Positions 44,749-56,571 of a stretch of 64,000 bases of DNA are shown piece after piece. Each line of letters opens with the position of its first letter. Position 1 is the stretch's first letter. The stretch covers positions 8,451,093 through 8,515,092 of the forward strand of contig NW_006494931.1 in assembly GCF_000471905.2 (NCBI RefSeq), in the 5' to 3' direction. Position numbers and translations under genes: made by a program. The stretch is from Amborella trichopoda (taxonomy: Eukaryota; Streptophyta; Magnoliopsida; Amborellales; Amborellaceae). Below the pieces are notes generated by a model. It worked only from the letters and a program-made list of their open reading frames with translations, ran no database searches and was not told the DNA's origin.

Positions 44749-46485
44749 GGATGTGAGAGCCTTGGAATTCCTCTTCCCATGTCAAGGATAGTAGGAACCT
44801 ATCCAATTTAGAGAGAGTCAGTTGAGAAGAGTGATTTGACCAAGTGAAAAGGTTGAGCTGTATATCTAAAAGAAGAGATGAAGTCCAAGAAGTCCAACAT
44901 TCCTTGGGAAATGTTGGAGTTAGAATTTCTCTCAAAGGACCATCTTGTAATGTTGAAGTCCCCTCAAAGGCACTAAGTGGGATATGGTAGGGTGGCTACA
45001 AAGTCTAATTCTGTCCAAAGCTTGGGTTTGAGGGGCACTGTGTTAGAGCCATAGATGGATGAGAACCCATCAGAAATTCTGGATAGTAAGACTGTAATAG
45101 AGAACTCCCCTAGGTGGGAAGAGAATAGATCATGCTCCTAGGCGTTCCAAATGACCCAGATACCCCCTGAAGCCCCAACCGCAGGAAGGGACAGCCACTG
45201 GGAAGGTCTTCGACCCCAGACTTGATGGATGATTTGGAGAGTAGAGGTCGACTATTTAGTTTTGGGAAGAGCTAAAATGGTGGGGCAGTGTATAGAACGC
45301 ACATCCCTAACGACATTCCGTATGATAGATTGTCCCAAACCACAGACGCTCTAAGTGAGTATTTTTATGGTGAAACAGGAGTGGTTGAGGAGGAAGCCAG
45401 TATAGGGGACCTCCTCAATAGAGTATTCTGGGGGGGAAAAGGCAGTGGCGGGATTCAAGGGGGAACCGACTAGAGCAAGTCTATCATAGTTAACACTAGA
45501 GAAAAGGTTAGAATCTCCCTTTGTCATCTAAAGCTCACCTTCAACCTATTTGGGGCATCCGACAGAAGGAATTGGTGGAAAGGGCCTTCAGGTCCAGTAT
45601 GAGGGAACCCTATAACTCTGAATATCTCCTTCATTCTTATTAATTCTCTGTTGACCCCCTCTCTATTGACCCCTTTGAATGTTTAGGAATTTCTGTGCCA
45701 TCTGAAGGAAGAGAGGGAATGGGGGTGGGGGCCTTAGGATCCTCCCGAGAGGGTGAAGTAGGTATATCGAAGGGATTAGACAGGTAAAGATCAGAAGGTA
45801 GCAGAGGTAAGGGGTCAAGGATAGGGTGAGACTTAAGGTTGGAGCAATCTAGGGGTTGGTCATCAAGGGTAGCGGGGAAAAGAGGAGCATGGATTGAGGG
45901 CTTAGAGGTGGTGGTTTGAAAAGTGGGAGAGGGGGGGTTCAGAGACCTTCCGAAGAGGAGAAGAATAGTTGATAGCTGAAGATTGGTTCACATAGTTGTG
46001 ATAAGGAAAACGGTGAAAGGAAGGTGAGAGATAGTATGGTAAAGTAGGCACCTGGGTGGGATATGGAGGGGGGGTATATGCTTGAACTGACCTGGGGAAA
46101 AACAATGAGTTGTAGGTCAGATAGTGGTAGGGTTAAAAGGAGTCAAAGGCCGGTTGTGCCAGGAAGGAAGGTTGAGGGTAACCAAGTTGAAGGGGGTAGG
46201 GAAGGTGAAAATTCGTGACTTGGCAAATGGGAACCAAGTGAGGGGTGAAAGGGAAGTAAGGAGCTAGAAGAGTAGAGAGAAGCTCAGGGTCAGGAGCTGT
46301 TCAGTCCACAGAGTGCACTGTCACTATGCTAAAGGGGTATTGTAACCACTCCATAAGGTTCAGCTTAGGAACAGGTGGGGCAGGTGGTGGGGAGAGAGTT
46401 TCATCGTTAAATGAGGAGGTTGGGGGAGAGATAAACAGGGAAGAGGAATGATCAGGTTGGGGAAAAAGAGCCAGAAGTAAGGGGT
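44749..46485 (-). pseudogene. LINE ORF2 endonuclease remnant and linker
   Basis: Minus-strand reading of about 45240-44760 gives the apurinic-type endonuclease of plant LINEs: SQWLSLPAVGASGGIWVIWN, stop, EHDLFSSHLGEFSITVLLSR, GDFNITRWSFERNS, LDIQLNLFTWSN and KLDRFLLSLTWEEEFQG. Several stops and shifts are present. The reverse transcriptase part is absent because the sequence ends at the Tat LTR fragment at 44748. Between 45500 and 46485 the strand is pyrimidine/proline-rich and badly broken; I assign it to the ORF1-ORF2 junction by position only. Confidence 0.7.
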
Positions 46486-48260
46486 CTATTGTGGGTAGTG
46501 ACAGAGGAGAGGACTGCTTCGAGGTAGTAAAACCAGTTTCAGGCAGGGGGCTTCATCGAAGGGGTGAAGAGATGGAATAGAGGGAGGTGGTGGAGGGGTG
46601 GAAGAGCGAAGAGAGGGTGACAGGGTTACAGAGAGGTCTGGGGGAGGAGGAACATTTGTGAAGGGTAGGGAGAGAAGGAAACGGGAAGATGAGGAATCAT
46701 GAGCAATGGTTGGGTTCTCGAGGCAATAGGACTTTGGAGGGGGACAATGTCCACAAAGGGATTTTGGGGAACCATTGGCTCTGCTTCGATCGAGGGTAGC
46801 ATGGGTAGGTGGTAGGGTTATAGAGGATGAACTAGGTGGCATGGAGGGTGGGGTGGAAAAGAGAATGACAGTGTTGCTGACTGATCGATGGCTAGGAGAG
46901 ACAGGTGTCGAAGAGGGATCGGCAAGCCGATGGTGATGATGCCGCAGGGAAGGTTGAGTGAATGGGGGGGGGGAGCAAACATTAAATGGGCTCGAAATGT
47001 ACCCTACGGGGTTAGCTAATGTTGTCTGACCTGACGGATGTGGCAGGGCAATTGGATCGGCGTCAACGATGACACCTTTGCCATGTCGAGGGGGAAGGGA
47101 TCCACCTACCTCGGATAAAGTCGATGAAGACTTGATGCCAGAGGGAATGTGGGGGCTCGGTCTACAAGGAGGAGGGTTGCCACCTGTTACCGTAGACAGC
47201 TGGGTGGCGGTGTGGCGAGGGTTGAACATGCCATGGGGGATAGCTTGTTTCTGTCGAGGTCTCTAGGCAACAACAAGTGACAGTTTTTGGCCATACAATA
47301 GGTGGCCTAATCACTAGTAGGGGGTGGGAATTGAAGCTTCCGGCTTATGGTTCCACCTAGAGTGGAGTCATTTGCTAGAAACTGTAGTCCATTCTGAGGG
47401 GGTAGGCCACTCAAGTGGAGGAGGGCCAGAGGGTTAAAGAAATAAGGAGAAAGCAGAGATGTCATTGACAAGGAGATGGTAAGAGGGAAGAAAGACCTTT
47501 GAGCTCCAGCTAGACGAGGGGACAAGATGCATGTCTAGAACCTCCTGGACTGGCCCATAGAACCTAGTGGGAGCACTTCAATAGATTTCTAGTAAATTTC
47601 AACCAGAATGCCACAAGCTCTGCCACTCTGTTGAAAGTAGAAGGGGACCATGCATGGAGCGGATGTTTGCAATTGTAACCCAGACCCTCTTCTTTGTGAA
47701 GGAACTGTCCATCAGGAACCATTTTTGAAGCTTAATGGTTGCCCCATTTTAATTGGTGGATGAATGCTCATGGGGGACTCGATGGGCACTCTCCACAGAA
47801 GGGAAACGGAAGAGAAATCCTCCATTCGACGTACAGTGGCAACCAAGATGATGCTCACCCCATAACCGTTTGGCCCATTTCTCTACACCCTTGATGTCAT
47901 CCCTCCTATGATGAAAGCTTCCCATTAGAGAGGCTTGAAGTTTAGTTTTGAGAGGGTTAGAAATGTCTACCGGGATGTAGAGGATTAAAGGTAGGCAAGG
48001 GGAACCAGGTCCAAGAGCAGAGGGCGGTGGAATAGGGGTGTTGGAGGGATCAGAGGAATCAAGGGGAGGTGGAGGCGGTGGGGAGGACACTGCCTGAGCG
48101 AAAGAAGCCTTAGGGGGAGACGACTTGGATCCCTAAGCTAAGGTAAATGAAGGTTTGGTAGGCAAAAGTTTGGGGTAAAGACTGTAAATCTTGTTCCAAT
48201 GAGGGGGAAGAGTAGACACAGATCCCCAGATCCCTCCACCTCTTCATTGCATCCCTAGAG
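46486..48260 (-). pseudogene. LINE ORF1 (DUF4283-type RNA-binding, proline-rich)
   Basis: From the right, minus strand: PHWNKIYSLYPKLLPTKPSF, stop, SFAQAVSSPPPPPPLDSSDP, then a DUF4283-like part (LKTKLQASLMGSFHHRRDD, VEKWAKRLWGEHHLG, GGFLFRFPSVESAHRV, IKLQKWFLMDSSFTKKRVWV). A long Pro/Ser-rich tail follows in an open frame of 247 codons (47229-46486). This is the ORF1 layout of plant L1-type LINEs. The tail's openness reflects its composition. Stops and frameshifts lie between 47260 and 47750. The element continues into ORF2 at left. Confidence 0.7.
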
Positions 48261-48399
48261 GTTCCGAGTACCCCTTGAACTAAAATTAGGCTTATTTTTA
48301 CAGTGCTTATGTGATCCGCATGTGTCTTTGGTACACATCGGACCAGGTTGCGATTGGCTCCTTTCTTATTCTCGCCGGGGATACAAGTGCATTAAAAAT

Positions 48400-48861
48400 A
48401 CCCTATAACACCAAGATGTCAGGCCATAGCATCTAACCGGAAATGACTTGCCCACATATTCCCTCTCGGATGAAGGAGAGTAGGCAATCATCAAGTTCAA
48501 AAAGATGGCAGCGGAGGCCAAGCAAGACTTAACTGCTGTCCAAGGGAAAGAGAGGCAACTTTGTAAGTAGCATTTTCAAGTGGATACTCGTAAAGGCATC
48601 ATTTTGGACTTTATCCAGAAGACTGAAGTCCTCTTGACCGCACAAAAGAGGGAACTCCGCCGAGTGTATGCTCATTCATTCCATTTTTTTGAGAGAGTTG
48701 ATCTTACATTTCCTGAGCTTGAGATCGAACTACATCAGGTGGAATTGATTGTTGGAAAAGAAATTGCAGTTCACCAGGGTCTTACACAGATGAGGGCTTA
48801 TATGGAGGTCGCTGAGAAGCAAGTAGAAGAGAAAGTTGAAAAGCTAGACGAGCTGTTGTAG
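48400..48861 (+). pseudogene. Unrecognised coiled-coil ORF with internal stops
   Basis: One frame reads NDLPTYSLSDEGE, stop, AIIKFKKMAAEAKQDLTAVQ, GKERQLCK, stop, HFQVDTRKGIILDFIQKTEV, then LLTAQKRELRRVYAH, ERVDLTFPELEIELHQVELI and ends VAEKQVEEKVEKLDELL. Heptad-like Leu/Ile/Val spacing and high Lys/Glu content suggest a coiled coil. Both internal stops are TAG, one C-to-T step from Gln codons. It lies between the LINE start and the E2 LTR, and its upstream part may be hidden by the insertions to its left. I do not recognise the family. Confidence 0.45.
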
Positions 48862-48941
48862 TGATTTAGAGCTTTATGAATTATTTTCCTTTCTTTTGGA
48901 CATTCTATCTCATTATTATTTTTTGTCATGAACTATATATT

Positions 48942-50024
48942 TGTAGACACCCAAATTTAATCTGGCAAATTATGTGGTTTCCTGAACCCTTAGGACCACA
49001 TTATCCTAGTAACCCAAATCCATAGTTCACACAGCCTGTGACCCAGAACCATTCTGCCTACTCAGAACCCTACAGATACCCTATTTTGACCCAGAATCCT
49101 GCATACGCCCTATTTTACTAAAAAATATAATTAAAAATAATAGAAAAATCCTTTTTGATCCAAATTTTCTCTGAGAGCTTCACAAGAGGCTAAGGAACAT
49201 ACCTGAATTATAAAATTTTAATTTGGACAACACTAGGAGTGTCACCCAGCCTAGACTGGGCGACATGAGTGCAGCCCGCCAGACTTGGGCGACACCATTA
49301 GTGTCACCTAGCCATTTTTGACCCAAATTAGAAATTTCTTTCTAGGGTCGATTTCTTGCCTTTTTTGTGATATTTTTACCATGTTTGTTTGGCATGACAT
49401 TAAGCGTGTCGCCCAAATACGGATCCCCAAAAATGGTATTTTTAGCTGGAGGATTTGTTGGTTATGGTAAGATGCCCTTCCCAACAGATCCTTGGCCTTT
49501 ATAAACCCTTTTTCGTGGCCATTTGATGAAGGTATTAGGAAGAAAAACTTGGTGAGCTTACCTTAACCCTAATCTGAAAACCCTAACCCTAAGCCTGAGA
49601 AACCTTTCCAAGGCACAACAACCCTAGTTCTAAACCATCCTTAGGGCACAACAACCCTTTTCAATCAGAGATCTGCTAGAGGTAAAGAGGACGCTGGTTC
49701 TGATACGAGCGAGCCCTTTAAGGCTTGGGAGTTCAGGGCCATCCGACCCTGTTTGATATTGTTGTCATCCCTTTTCTTTCTTCTTTTTCCTATTGTTTTG
49801 ATTTTATTATGATTTTTTTTTGCTTTGAAATCGTGTTTTAATGTCTCGGATCATGCTAGCTATGTCATAGATCTGAGAGCGGATCTGCTCGTTTCCGAGC
49901 AGATCTGGCCTCAAATCTGAATTCGATTTGTCCCACTTTCTCTACCACATTATTTTTATCAGTTTAAGGTGTCAAGAATCGAGAGATCTTTGTCAAAAAA
50001 TCTTTTCAATTTTCATCGTAAACA
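48942..50024 (+). mobile_element. Ogre-like element E2, 5' LTR
   Basis: It starts TGTAGACACCCAAATTT and ends CATCGTAAACA. The TATA box is at 49500-49505. It matches the E1 LTR but keeps the 170 bp missing there. GTCGCCC/GGGCGAC motifs recur near 49235-49310 and 49415. No 3' LTR lies in the window because the element is interrupted at 58107. Confidence 0.87.
49500..49505 (+). promoter_or_regulatory. TATA box of E2 LTR
   Basis: TATAAA within CCTTTATAAACCC in the middle of the LTR. The equivalent segment is deleted in E1. Confidence 0.6.
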
Positions 50025-50027
50025 GTT

Positions 50028-50045
50028 TGACGCCCACCATGGGGC
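50028..50045 (+). promoter_or_regulatory. Primer-binding site of E2
   Basis: TGACGCCCACCATGGGGC, 3 bp after the LTR end. It differs from the usual TGGCGCCC form by one G-to-A change. Confidence 0.8.
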
Positions 50046-50789
50046 ATTTAAAGCTTGATCCAAGCACCAAACTATGAGTTTTCGGTACGATTTTTCACTG
50101 ATTTCAGTCACAAAAAGTTCCAAAAATCAGTTGTGACCAGGACCCATGGTTTCGGTGCTGCGAAACCATGTTTGTTCTGGGCGACCCAGCTCCCTGCCAC
50201 TCAACACCAGAAGTCTCATAAATTTTTTAGACTTTGTAGTTCTATTCCAGAGACTCTCTTGTAATTGCTCAAAAAATTTCAGATCTAAAAAACGTTTTTA
50301 AAAATACAAAAAAAATATTTTTCTCAATACTAGTCTGTTCTATCTACGCTTTTCTGTTTCTCTTTATTTTAATTTATTTCATCAGAAATATTATTTTCCA
50401 TGCTTCTAAAAGTTTATGGTAACCTTATTTCATCAAATTGAACAAAATGAAAATATAAAAACTTAAAAAAATTAAAAAAAAATACCTTTTTTGGGCGACC
50501 CAGCAGTGTCGCCCAACATGTAAGGGCGACACCAGTAGTACCACTCGGGCGACACCAGTGTCGCCCAGTTGCAGTGGTCCCAAAACCTTCTTGGGACCCC
50601 ACGGACCTCTTCTAGAGGTTTTCGCTTCCTATTCACTAATTTTGAACTTAAAATAAAATTTAAAAAAAAAAAAAAAAAATTTGCCTCAGAGAGGTCTGTT
50701 ATGTTCATGGCTTTCTGATTTTATTTTAGTTTGTTTTCCTTGCTTTCACCATACTTAGTTTTACTGTGTGTCATCAAAGTTAAAAACTT

Positions 50790-50836
<47 letters not shown>

Positions 50837-52414
50837 TTGAGGGTTACTTGCCCTCCCTAAACCATGTCCCATTCAAATCACCCTCGACTTGAGCCACGCT
50901 CGAGTTAGCACGGACTGTGCTTTGTCTCATTTAACTATGCCTTCTTAGGGGTTGCCTACCCCTCCATCTATATGTGTTTCGAGCAAGCTTCACCTCGAAG
51001 TGCACATCGCTAGGCACAACTAGTGCCAAGCGCTCACTTTATTTCTTCATTGCATTGTGTGCTTGACAATTATTTTTGATTGTGTGCTTCTTTACACACT
51101 CCAGCACACACCAGACCGGGATTGCCTGAGAAACCAACAAACAAATATTTCAAAAACCCCTAAAATTCACATTAGCGTCGTGAGGGGAACCTAGTTTTGA
51201 GAGTCGAGGTGGATGGGATTCGCGTAACTTTAACTGTGAGCACCCCTCCATAATCCGTTTCCTCGAAGCAAGTCCATGTATAGTAGGACCTGGTGGAAAT
51301 CCTATAATAAGAGGCCAGGACCTATGTGGGGACTTATATCAGCTTAGCTGCATTTCAATAGTTAGGAACCCAATCTCAAACCAAGCCTACCTATAATCTA
51401 GGTTAAAAGTTTTGGTCCTAGCTGAACGCTCTCGGTCCAAGTCTAGGCTTGTACCTAGCTTAGCCTAGGTCCAAACCAGGTTTCACCTTGGTCCGAACTT
51501 AGGCCCTGTCTCGGTCTAAGACGAAGGCTCGTTCCTAGTTCATCTTTGATCCAATCTGGATCCATACCTGGTCTAATCATCAAAATTCTTTGGGTTCAAG
51601 TCCAGGCTTGTACCCAGCTTAGCCAAGGTCCGAACCAGGTTTCACCTTGGTTCGAACTTAGGCCCCCTCTCGATCCAAACCAAAGGCTCGTTCCTAGTTC
51701 ACCTTTGATACAGTCTGGGTCCATGCCTAGTCTGATCATCAAAATTCTCTGAGCCCAAGTTCAAGCTTGTACCCAGCTTAGCCAAGGTCCGAACCAGGTT
51801 TCACCTTGTCCGAACTTAAGCCCCCCTCTCGGTCTGATCCGAATGGTCTTTCCTAGTTCATCCTTGATCCAGTCCAGGTCCGTACCTACCCTAATCATCA
51901 AAACTCTCTGGGTCGAAGTTCAGGTTTATATCTAGCTAGCCCAGGTTCACACCTAGGTCCGAACCTAGGGCCCCTTTTGGTCCAAGCCAAGGGCTCGTGC
52001 CTAAACCGACCTTGATCTAGTCGGGGTCCATACTTGATCTGATCATCAAAACCCTCTGGGTTCAAGCCCAAGCTTGCACCCAGCTCAGTCCAGGTCTAGA
52101 CTAGGCTCACACCAAGGTCCAAACCAGACCCACTCTTGGTACGAGCCGAGACTCCTACCAATCTAGTCTAAATCTCAGTCTAGGTTCTAGCATAGGTCTA
52201 AGCTTAGAGTTGCCTCTAGAGCTAGACTAGGCTTACCCTAGTTCAAGGTCTAAACTAAAACCCATTGAGTCTAGCAAGTCTTGATTCGAGTTTAGTCTTA
52301 GCCTAGGTCTCAGTTAAGGTTTTGCCCCTAGAATCAGGCTAGGTCTGCCCTAAGCCATCGAGTCTAGATCTCGTCTTAAGTCTAGATTCTAGAACCAAGT
52401 CAGAAGCAATCACC
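50046..52414 (+). mobile_element. E2 untranslated leader with (TA)n and tandem array
   Basis: Non-coding leader parallel to that of E1. It contains GTCGCCC motifs at 50495-50575, a (TA)n run at about 50793-50828 absent from E1, the wobble-containing inverted repeat GTTTCGAG/CTCGAAGT near 50980-51005, and about five 155-bp repeats at 51420-52150. Confidence 0.75.
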
Positions 52415-54440
52415 ATGTCAGACTCAAGGCGACTATGATGATCGCTCCATAGCCAACTCTAAGCTTAACCTTCCCAAACCTAGGGACCAGTATGTCGCGA
52501 TCCCTTGAGATTATCGATGGAACTCAGGTCAATCTATTATCCAATGCCCAGGTCTTCAATTAGAGGCAAAGTCTCAAGGGTCGACTCCTAATCCTGACAT
52601 CCGTGTGTGGTCCGAAAAATCGGCTCCCCCCGAAAAACTATGAATAGCATGGGGTCCGACCGGATGTCGTCCTACAAAGTCTTTTATCCAAAGTAGGAGT
52701 CGAGTGAGGGAAGATGTCCATGCAGTATCAAATGCCAATTACCACAACTCGAACCGAAATAACCTCGAGGCACAACAATCGCAAAACCAAGACCCACCTA
52801 AGTCTAGGGGATCTAGCTCAACCTCGAGCCACCATAGTACAGCTCGTGATGTCCTGAACATTGTACGAAGCAGAGGTGTCAATCTAGATGGACCGTTGGG
52901 TGAGATAGGCATCCAAGCTACCCTTAAAAGTCTAGTTGACCTAGGTTACATTGTTCATGCCTCAGCTTACGGGTCGATCCCAAACCAACTTAGTGGTATA
53001 GGTCAACACCTAGCACAACTGAGTCAGCCGATTCTTCAATCGATCCCTCTAGTTCATCCGATCCAACAAACCGAGCAATTTTCGCAATCGGTGACGACAC
53101 CTAAGGGTCAGTATGCCCCTCAAGCACAAATCTATCAAACTGCTCCGATGACTACGGCTCATCAATCTCAAGCCCGTGCAGGCCAACATGTACCCCAAGT
53201 TTCGACTCATCAGTCTAAGCTTGGGAACCCACCGACCGGTGAGCCAACTGTCATGCCAAATACCCAACACTAAGGTACCATAAAAACAATGCAAGATATG
53301 CTTGCAAGAATGTGCGTGCATGAAATTCTGCCCCCGAAGGCCTATGTTCATGAGACCCGTGGAGGCATGAAAGACCTTCCCCTGGGATTTGTCATCCTAG
53401 AATTTAGAAAGTAGTTCATGAGAAGAGTGATCCAGATACGCACGTCAATGCATACCTCCTCTCTTTTTAAGCTATGCGATACATGCCTCAGCTAAAGGTC
53501 ACATTTTTGCAAACATTGACTGGCTAGGCCTTGAACTGGCATTAGAGAACAATTTCCGCTCAACCACACATTACTCCAGGTGAAATGTTCAACCTATTCG
53601 TCTCTCACTACCACGAGTCGACACTAAAATCTCTCTCCCTGGGCAAGCTCAGTGTAATGAAACAAAACCTAAGAGAATCCTTTGAGGATTTCATCGATTA
53701 ATTTCGTGAAGCGATGATGTGGGTCATAGAATGTCCACTTATGAACCCAGCCAAAATCTCCAAAGTCTTAGAGATTACCACTCTTGAATGCAGGACCTTC
53801 TTCAGCCAAGGTCTTATCCCTCACTCTTTCGACTCCATGATTGAGTGGGTGGCACGACATAAAAGGGCCAAAGGGACACCCCTCAGCATCAGGCTTAACA
53901 ATAAACCAATAACAACTCCCCAAAATAAGAACAAAAACAATAACAAGGGGAATGCTTTAAGACCGACTTAAGGTTCAGCCACTCAACACAACAATCGGAA
54001 CCAAAGCCGAAGGGGTCAGCTTAGAGCCAATGCTCAAAATAATAACTAAAGGGGAGAGGATAATTTCACCCCTCTCAAAGACCCATTAGAAAAAGTGCAG
54101 GGATTACTCCTGCCTAGAAATATGGTTTATCTCTTGCAACCATTTGAACCACCATTTCAAGTCACGAATAAGAACAAGTGGTGCAAATGGCATCAAAAGC
54201 ATACTCATGATACTCAAAACTGCTTGTATTTGAAATGGGTGATTCAAGGGTTAATCAATAGAGGGACATCATTGTCGCACTTAGAAATCAACCTGTCGAA
54301 GAGCCTAATCAAAAGATGGGTATCTTCACAAATCCTCTCCCTAAAAATATGGTCACAATGACCGAAAAGCCAAGAGCTCAAGACAACTCAAAAGAGAACA
54401 TTGTCATTCACATGATTGAGAGTGGAGACAAATAAGATGA
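52415..54440 (+). pseudogene. E2 gag
   Basis: The ATG at 52415 aligns with the E1 start but is followed at once by a frameshift. Readable parts are NSNRNNLEAQQSQNQDPPKS, GVNLDGPLGEIGIQATLKSL, VPQVSTHQSKLG, the capsid-like LKSLSLGKLSVMKQNLRESF, MNPAKISKVLEITTLECRTF and LIPHSFDSMIEWVARHKRAK, an Asn/Gln-rich stretch, and a zinc knuckle CKWHQKHTHDTQNC at 54182-54223. Many stops are present. Order and the variant knuckle match the Tat/Ogre group. Confidence 0.8.
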
Positions 54441-55091
54441 TCTCAGTCAATTCATATTTGCTTGTGATCATCACTTTCAAGAGTCGAAAGAAGATCTTTT
54501 AAGCCTTCTAAAAGGAAACCGTCCATCTCTGAAGCTCGATAACCTTCCCAAATGGGACCAATATGGTGAAGATGATACACTAAAAATCGATATGATCAGA
54601 ATCAATGAAAATGCGTCATCTCCCAAACAAGGGGCCAATACCCCGAAATCTCCCATTACTCTCACTAGGGCTGACCCTGTCGAGCTTCAGGCTGGTGAGG
54701 TTGAGTCCTTAACTCGAAGAGGCCGAGTGTTGAAACCCATTCAATTGATGGCCGATTCTCTCGTTGAAAGAATGGGAAACACCTTAAAAGTCAGACAACC
54801 AATAGGTGTCATAGATCACGAGCCGAATAAAGAAATTCAAGGATCCGCTACCACCTATGATCTTCCAGCTCATCTCAAGAAGATCCAGGCCAAATCTCCA
54901 TCTAAGAGCCGCTTGCCAATTCACCAGCACACAGAGCTCAGATTGAAAATGTCCTCACCAAAACATGCATCTCAAGAAACGCACAGCCGGATGAGTTGTG
55001 CAGAATGATCAACCAACTGATGGCACCAACGCCAATCATGTTCACGGACGACGACATCCCACCTAGCTTCAACCGCTTTCATGTCTAACCT
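54441..55091 (+). pseudogene. E2 gag-protease spacer
   Basis: The frame 54592-55008 reads MIRINENASSPKQGANTPKS and VESLTRRGRVLKPIQLMADS, then YDLPAHLKKIQAKSPSKSRL, and leads into FTDDDIPPSFNRFHV-like sequence (with changes) just before the protease. This spacer is typical of Ogre-type gag-pol. Confidence 0.65.
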
Positions 55092-55637
55092 TTGCACATC
55101 ACCATTTTCATGCAAGGATCTGAGATACGGAGAGTGCTTGTTGAAAATGGGGCTTCCTTAAGCATATGCCTTATGAAAACAGTGAAGCAGATAGGCAAAA
55201 GTCCGGATGACTTCGATCCATGTCAACTAACTATCGCTGCAAATGATGGGACCAAGAGACAACCTGAAGGAATACTGCCTCTCACACTCAAGATCAACCC
55301 TATCTTCCAAATGATAAATATTTATGTCTTGGACATAAACCCTTCATTGAACATGTTGCTAAGAAGACCATGACTGCATGAAAACCTCATGGTCGACTCT
55401 AGACTCCATCAATTCCTCAAATTTCTGACTAAAAATGGCATCACGAAGATATGTGCTAAACCCCCTTCTTTTCTCAATCCTAGTATAGATAATGGGAAGC
55501 TAGCCATAGAGGTCGAGCTTGGAGAAATCCCACTCGATTCCTTCAAGCAAGCTGATTGTGCCACCTTACGCCAAGAGGCCAGCGACCCTGTTGCCCAAAT
55601 CTTGCAAACTTTCGCATTGATGGATGACATTATCTAA
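55092..55637 (+). pseudogene. E2 aspartic protease
   Basis: The frame begins MHITIFMQGSEIRRVLVENG, then ASLSICLMKTVKQIG, DPCQLTIAANDGTKRQPEG and INIYVLDINPSLNMLLRRP, stop, LHENLMVDSRLHQFLKF. The catalytic motif reads ENGAS (Glu codon at 55143-55145) where the family has Asp (DNGS/DNGA), so the enzyme would not be active. A TGA stop replaces the codon after RRP, where family members have Trp. The later frame continues to 55637. Confidence 0.8.
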
Positions 55638-56571
55638 TGTCAACATCGATACAATTTTCAGATCCCCCGAGGCTTGGCACTTGCTCTTCTCCCAAGGCTT
55701 CCAACTAGGCCAAGGCTTGGAGACTCAAGAGCAAGGCATAAGTGAGGCAATTTTTGAATCACCCCAAGCCAAAACTGAAAATGGGGATCGAAGAGGGCTC
55801 AGGTGTTCTCTCACCGTATTGCAAAGCCGGATGAAGCCTTCATGCCATCTGGGCTTTGTATCTAGAGGAATTCAAGGCCTCGATCCTCTTGATGCCCATC
55901 CTTCAAAAAGGCCAAAGGTGATCCTTGATTCCCCAACGTTCGGGAATTCCTCTTTCACACCTCAGCACACACAAGAACTAAGGATTGAAGACCTTTTTAC
56001 TGACCTAGATTTGAAGGTATGCACAATTAGCTCTAACACAGCCAAGCATGCTCATCTGCCTATTCAAACCCAAGGATAGAATTGGTCAATCACTCCCCTA
56101 TCTCAAGAATCACTGGTAGCATACCAGCAACACCTTCAAGTCTCGATGCCAAAAATTAGATTGATGCAGGGTACCCATCTAGTGCATTTGATGCCCAACA
56201 TATTTCTCGCGAGTCCCATAAGGGACACCTCTTTTGTTATTTCAAAAACCGTTGAAAATTCAAAACACAATAAGAATGATAAAAAGGAAAAAGAGTTTTA
56301 GAAAACGGTGAACACTCAAGGTAGCCCAATAACGGTGCATAATACCCAAGACGATGAATTGGACAACCAAGACGAAGATCAAGAGAGCCAAGAGTCAGAA
56401 GAAATCCCTCAACCTGAGGAACTCACTTCTCATGTTGAGCAATTCAAGAAGAAGTTCGATGGTAACCCAATGGCTATCATCGAAGAGACAATTGAGGTAA
56501 ACTTAAGAACTAAGAAGGACCCAAGGTTAACCAAGATTGGAACCTCCCCATCTCCTGAGGAGTAGGAAAAT
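55638..56571 (+). pseudogene. E2 protease-RT linker
   Basis: Frames 55624-56079 and 56308-56565 are Gln/Glu/Asp-rich (QGLETQEQGISEAIFE, NQDEDQESQESEEIPQPEEL, EVNLRTKKDPRLTKIGTSPS). In this group a long, poorly conserved linker runs into the RT just after a stretch like the last one. Stops occur at 56077 and 56300. Confidence 0.65.
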
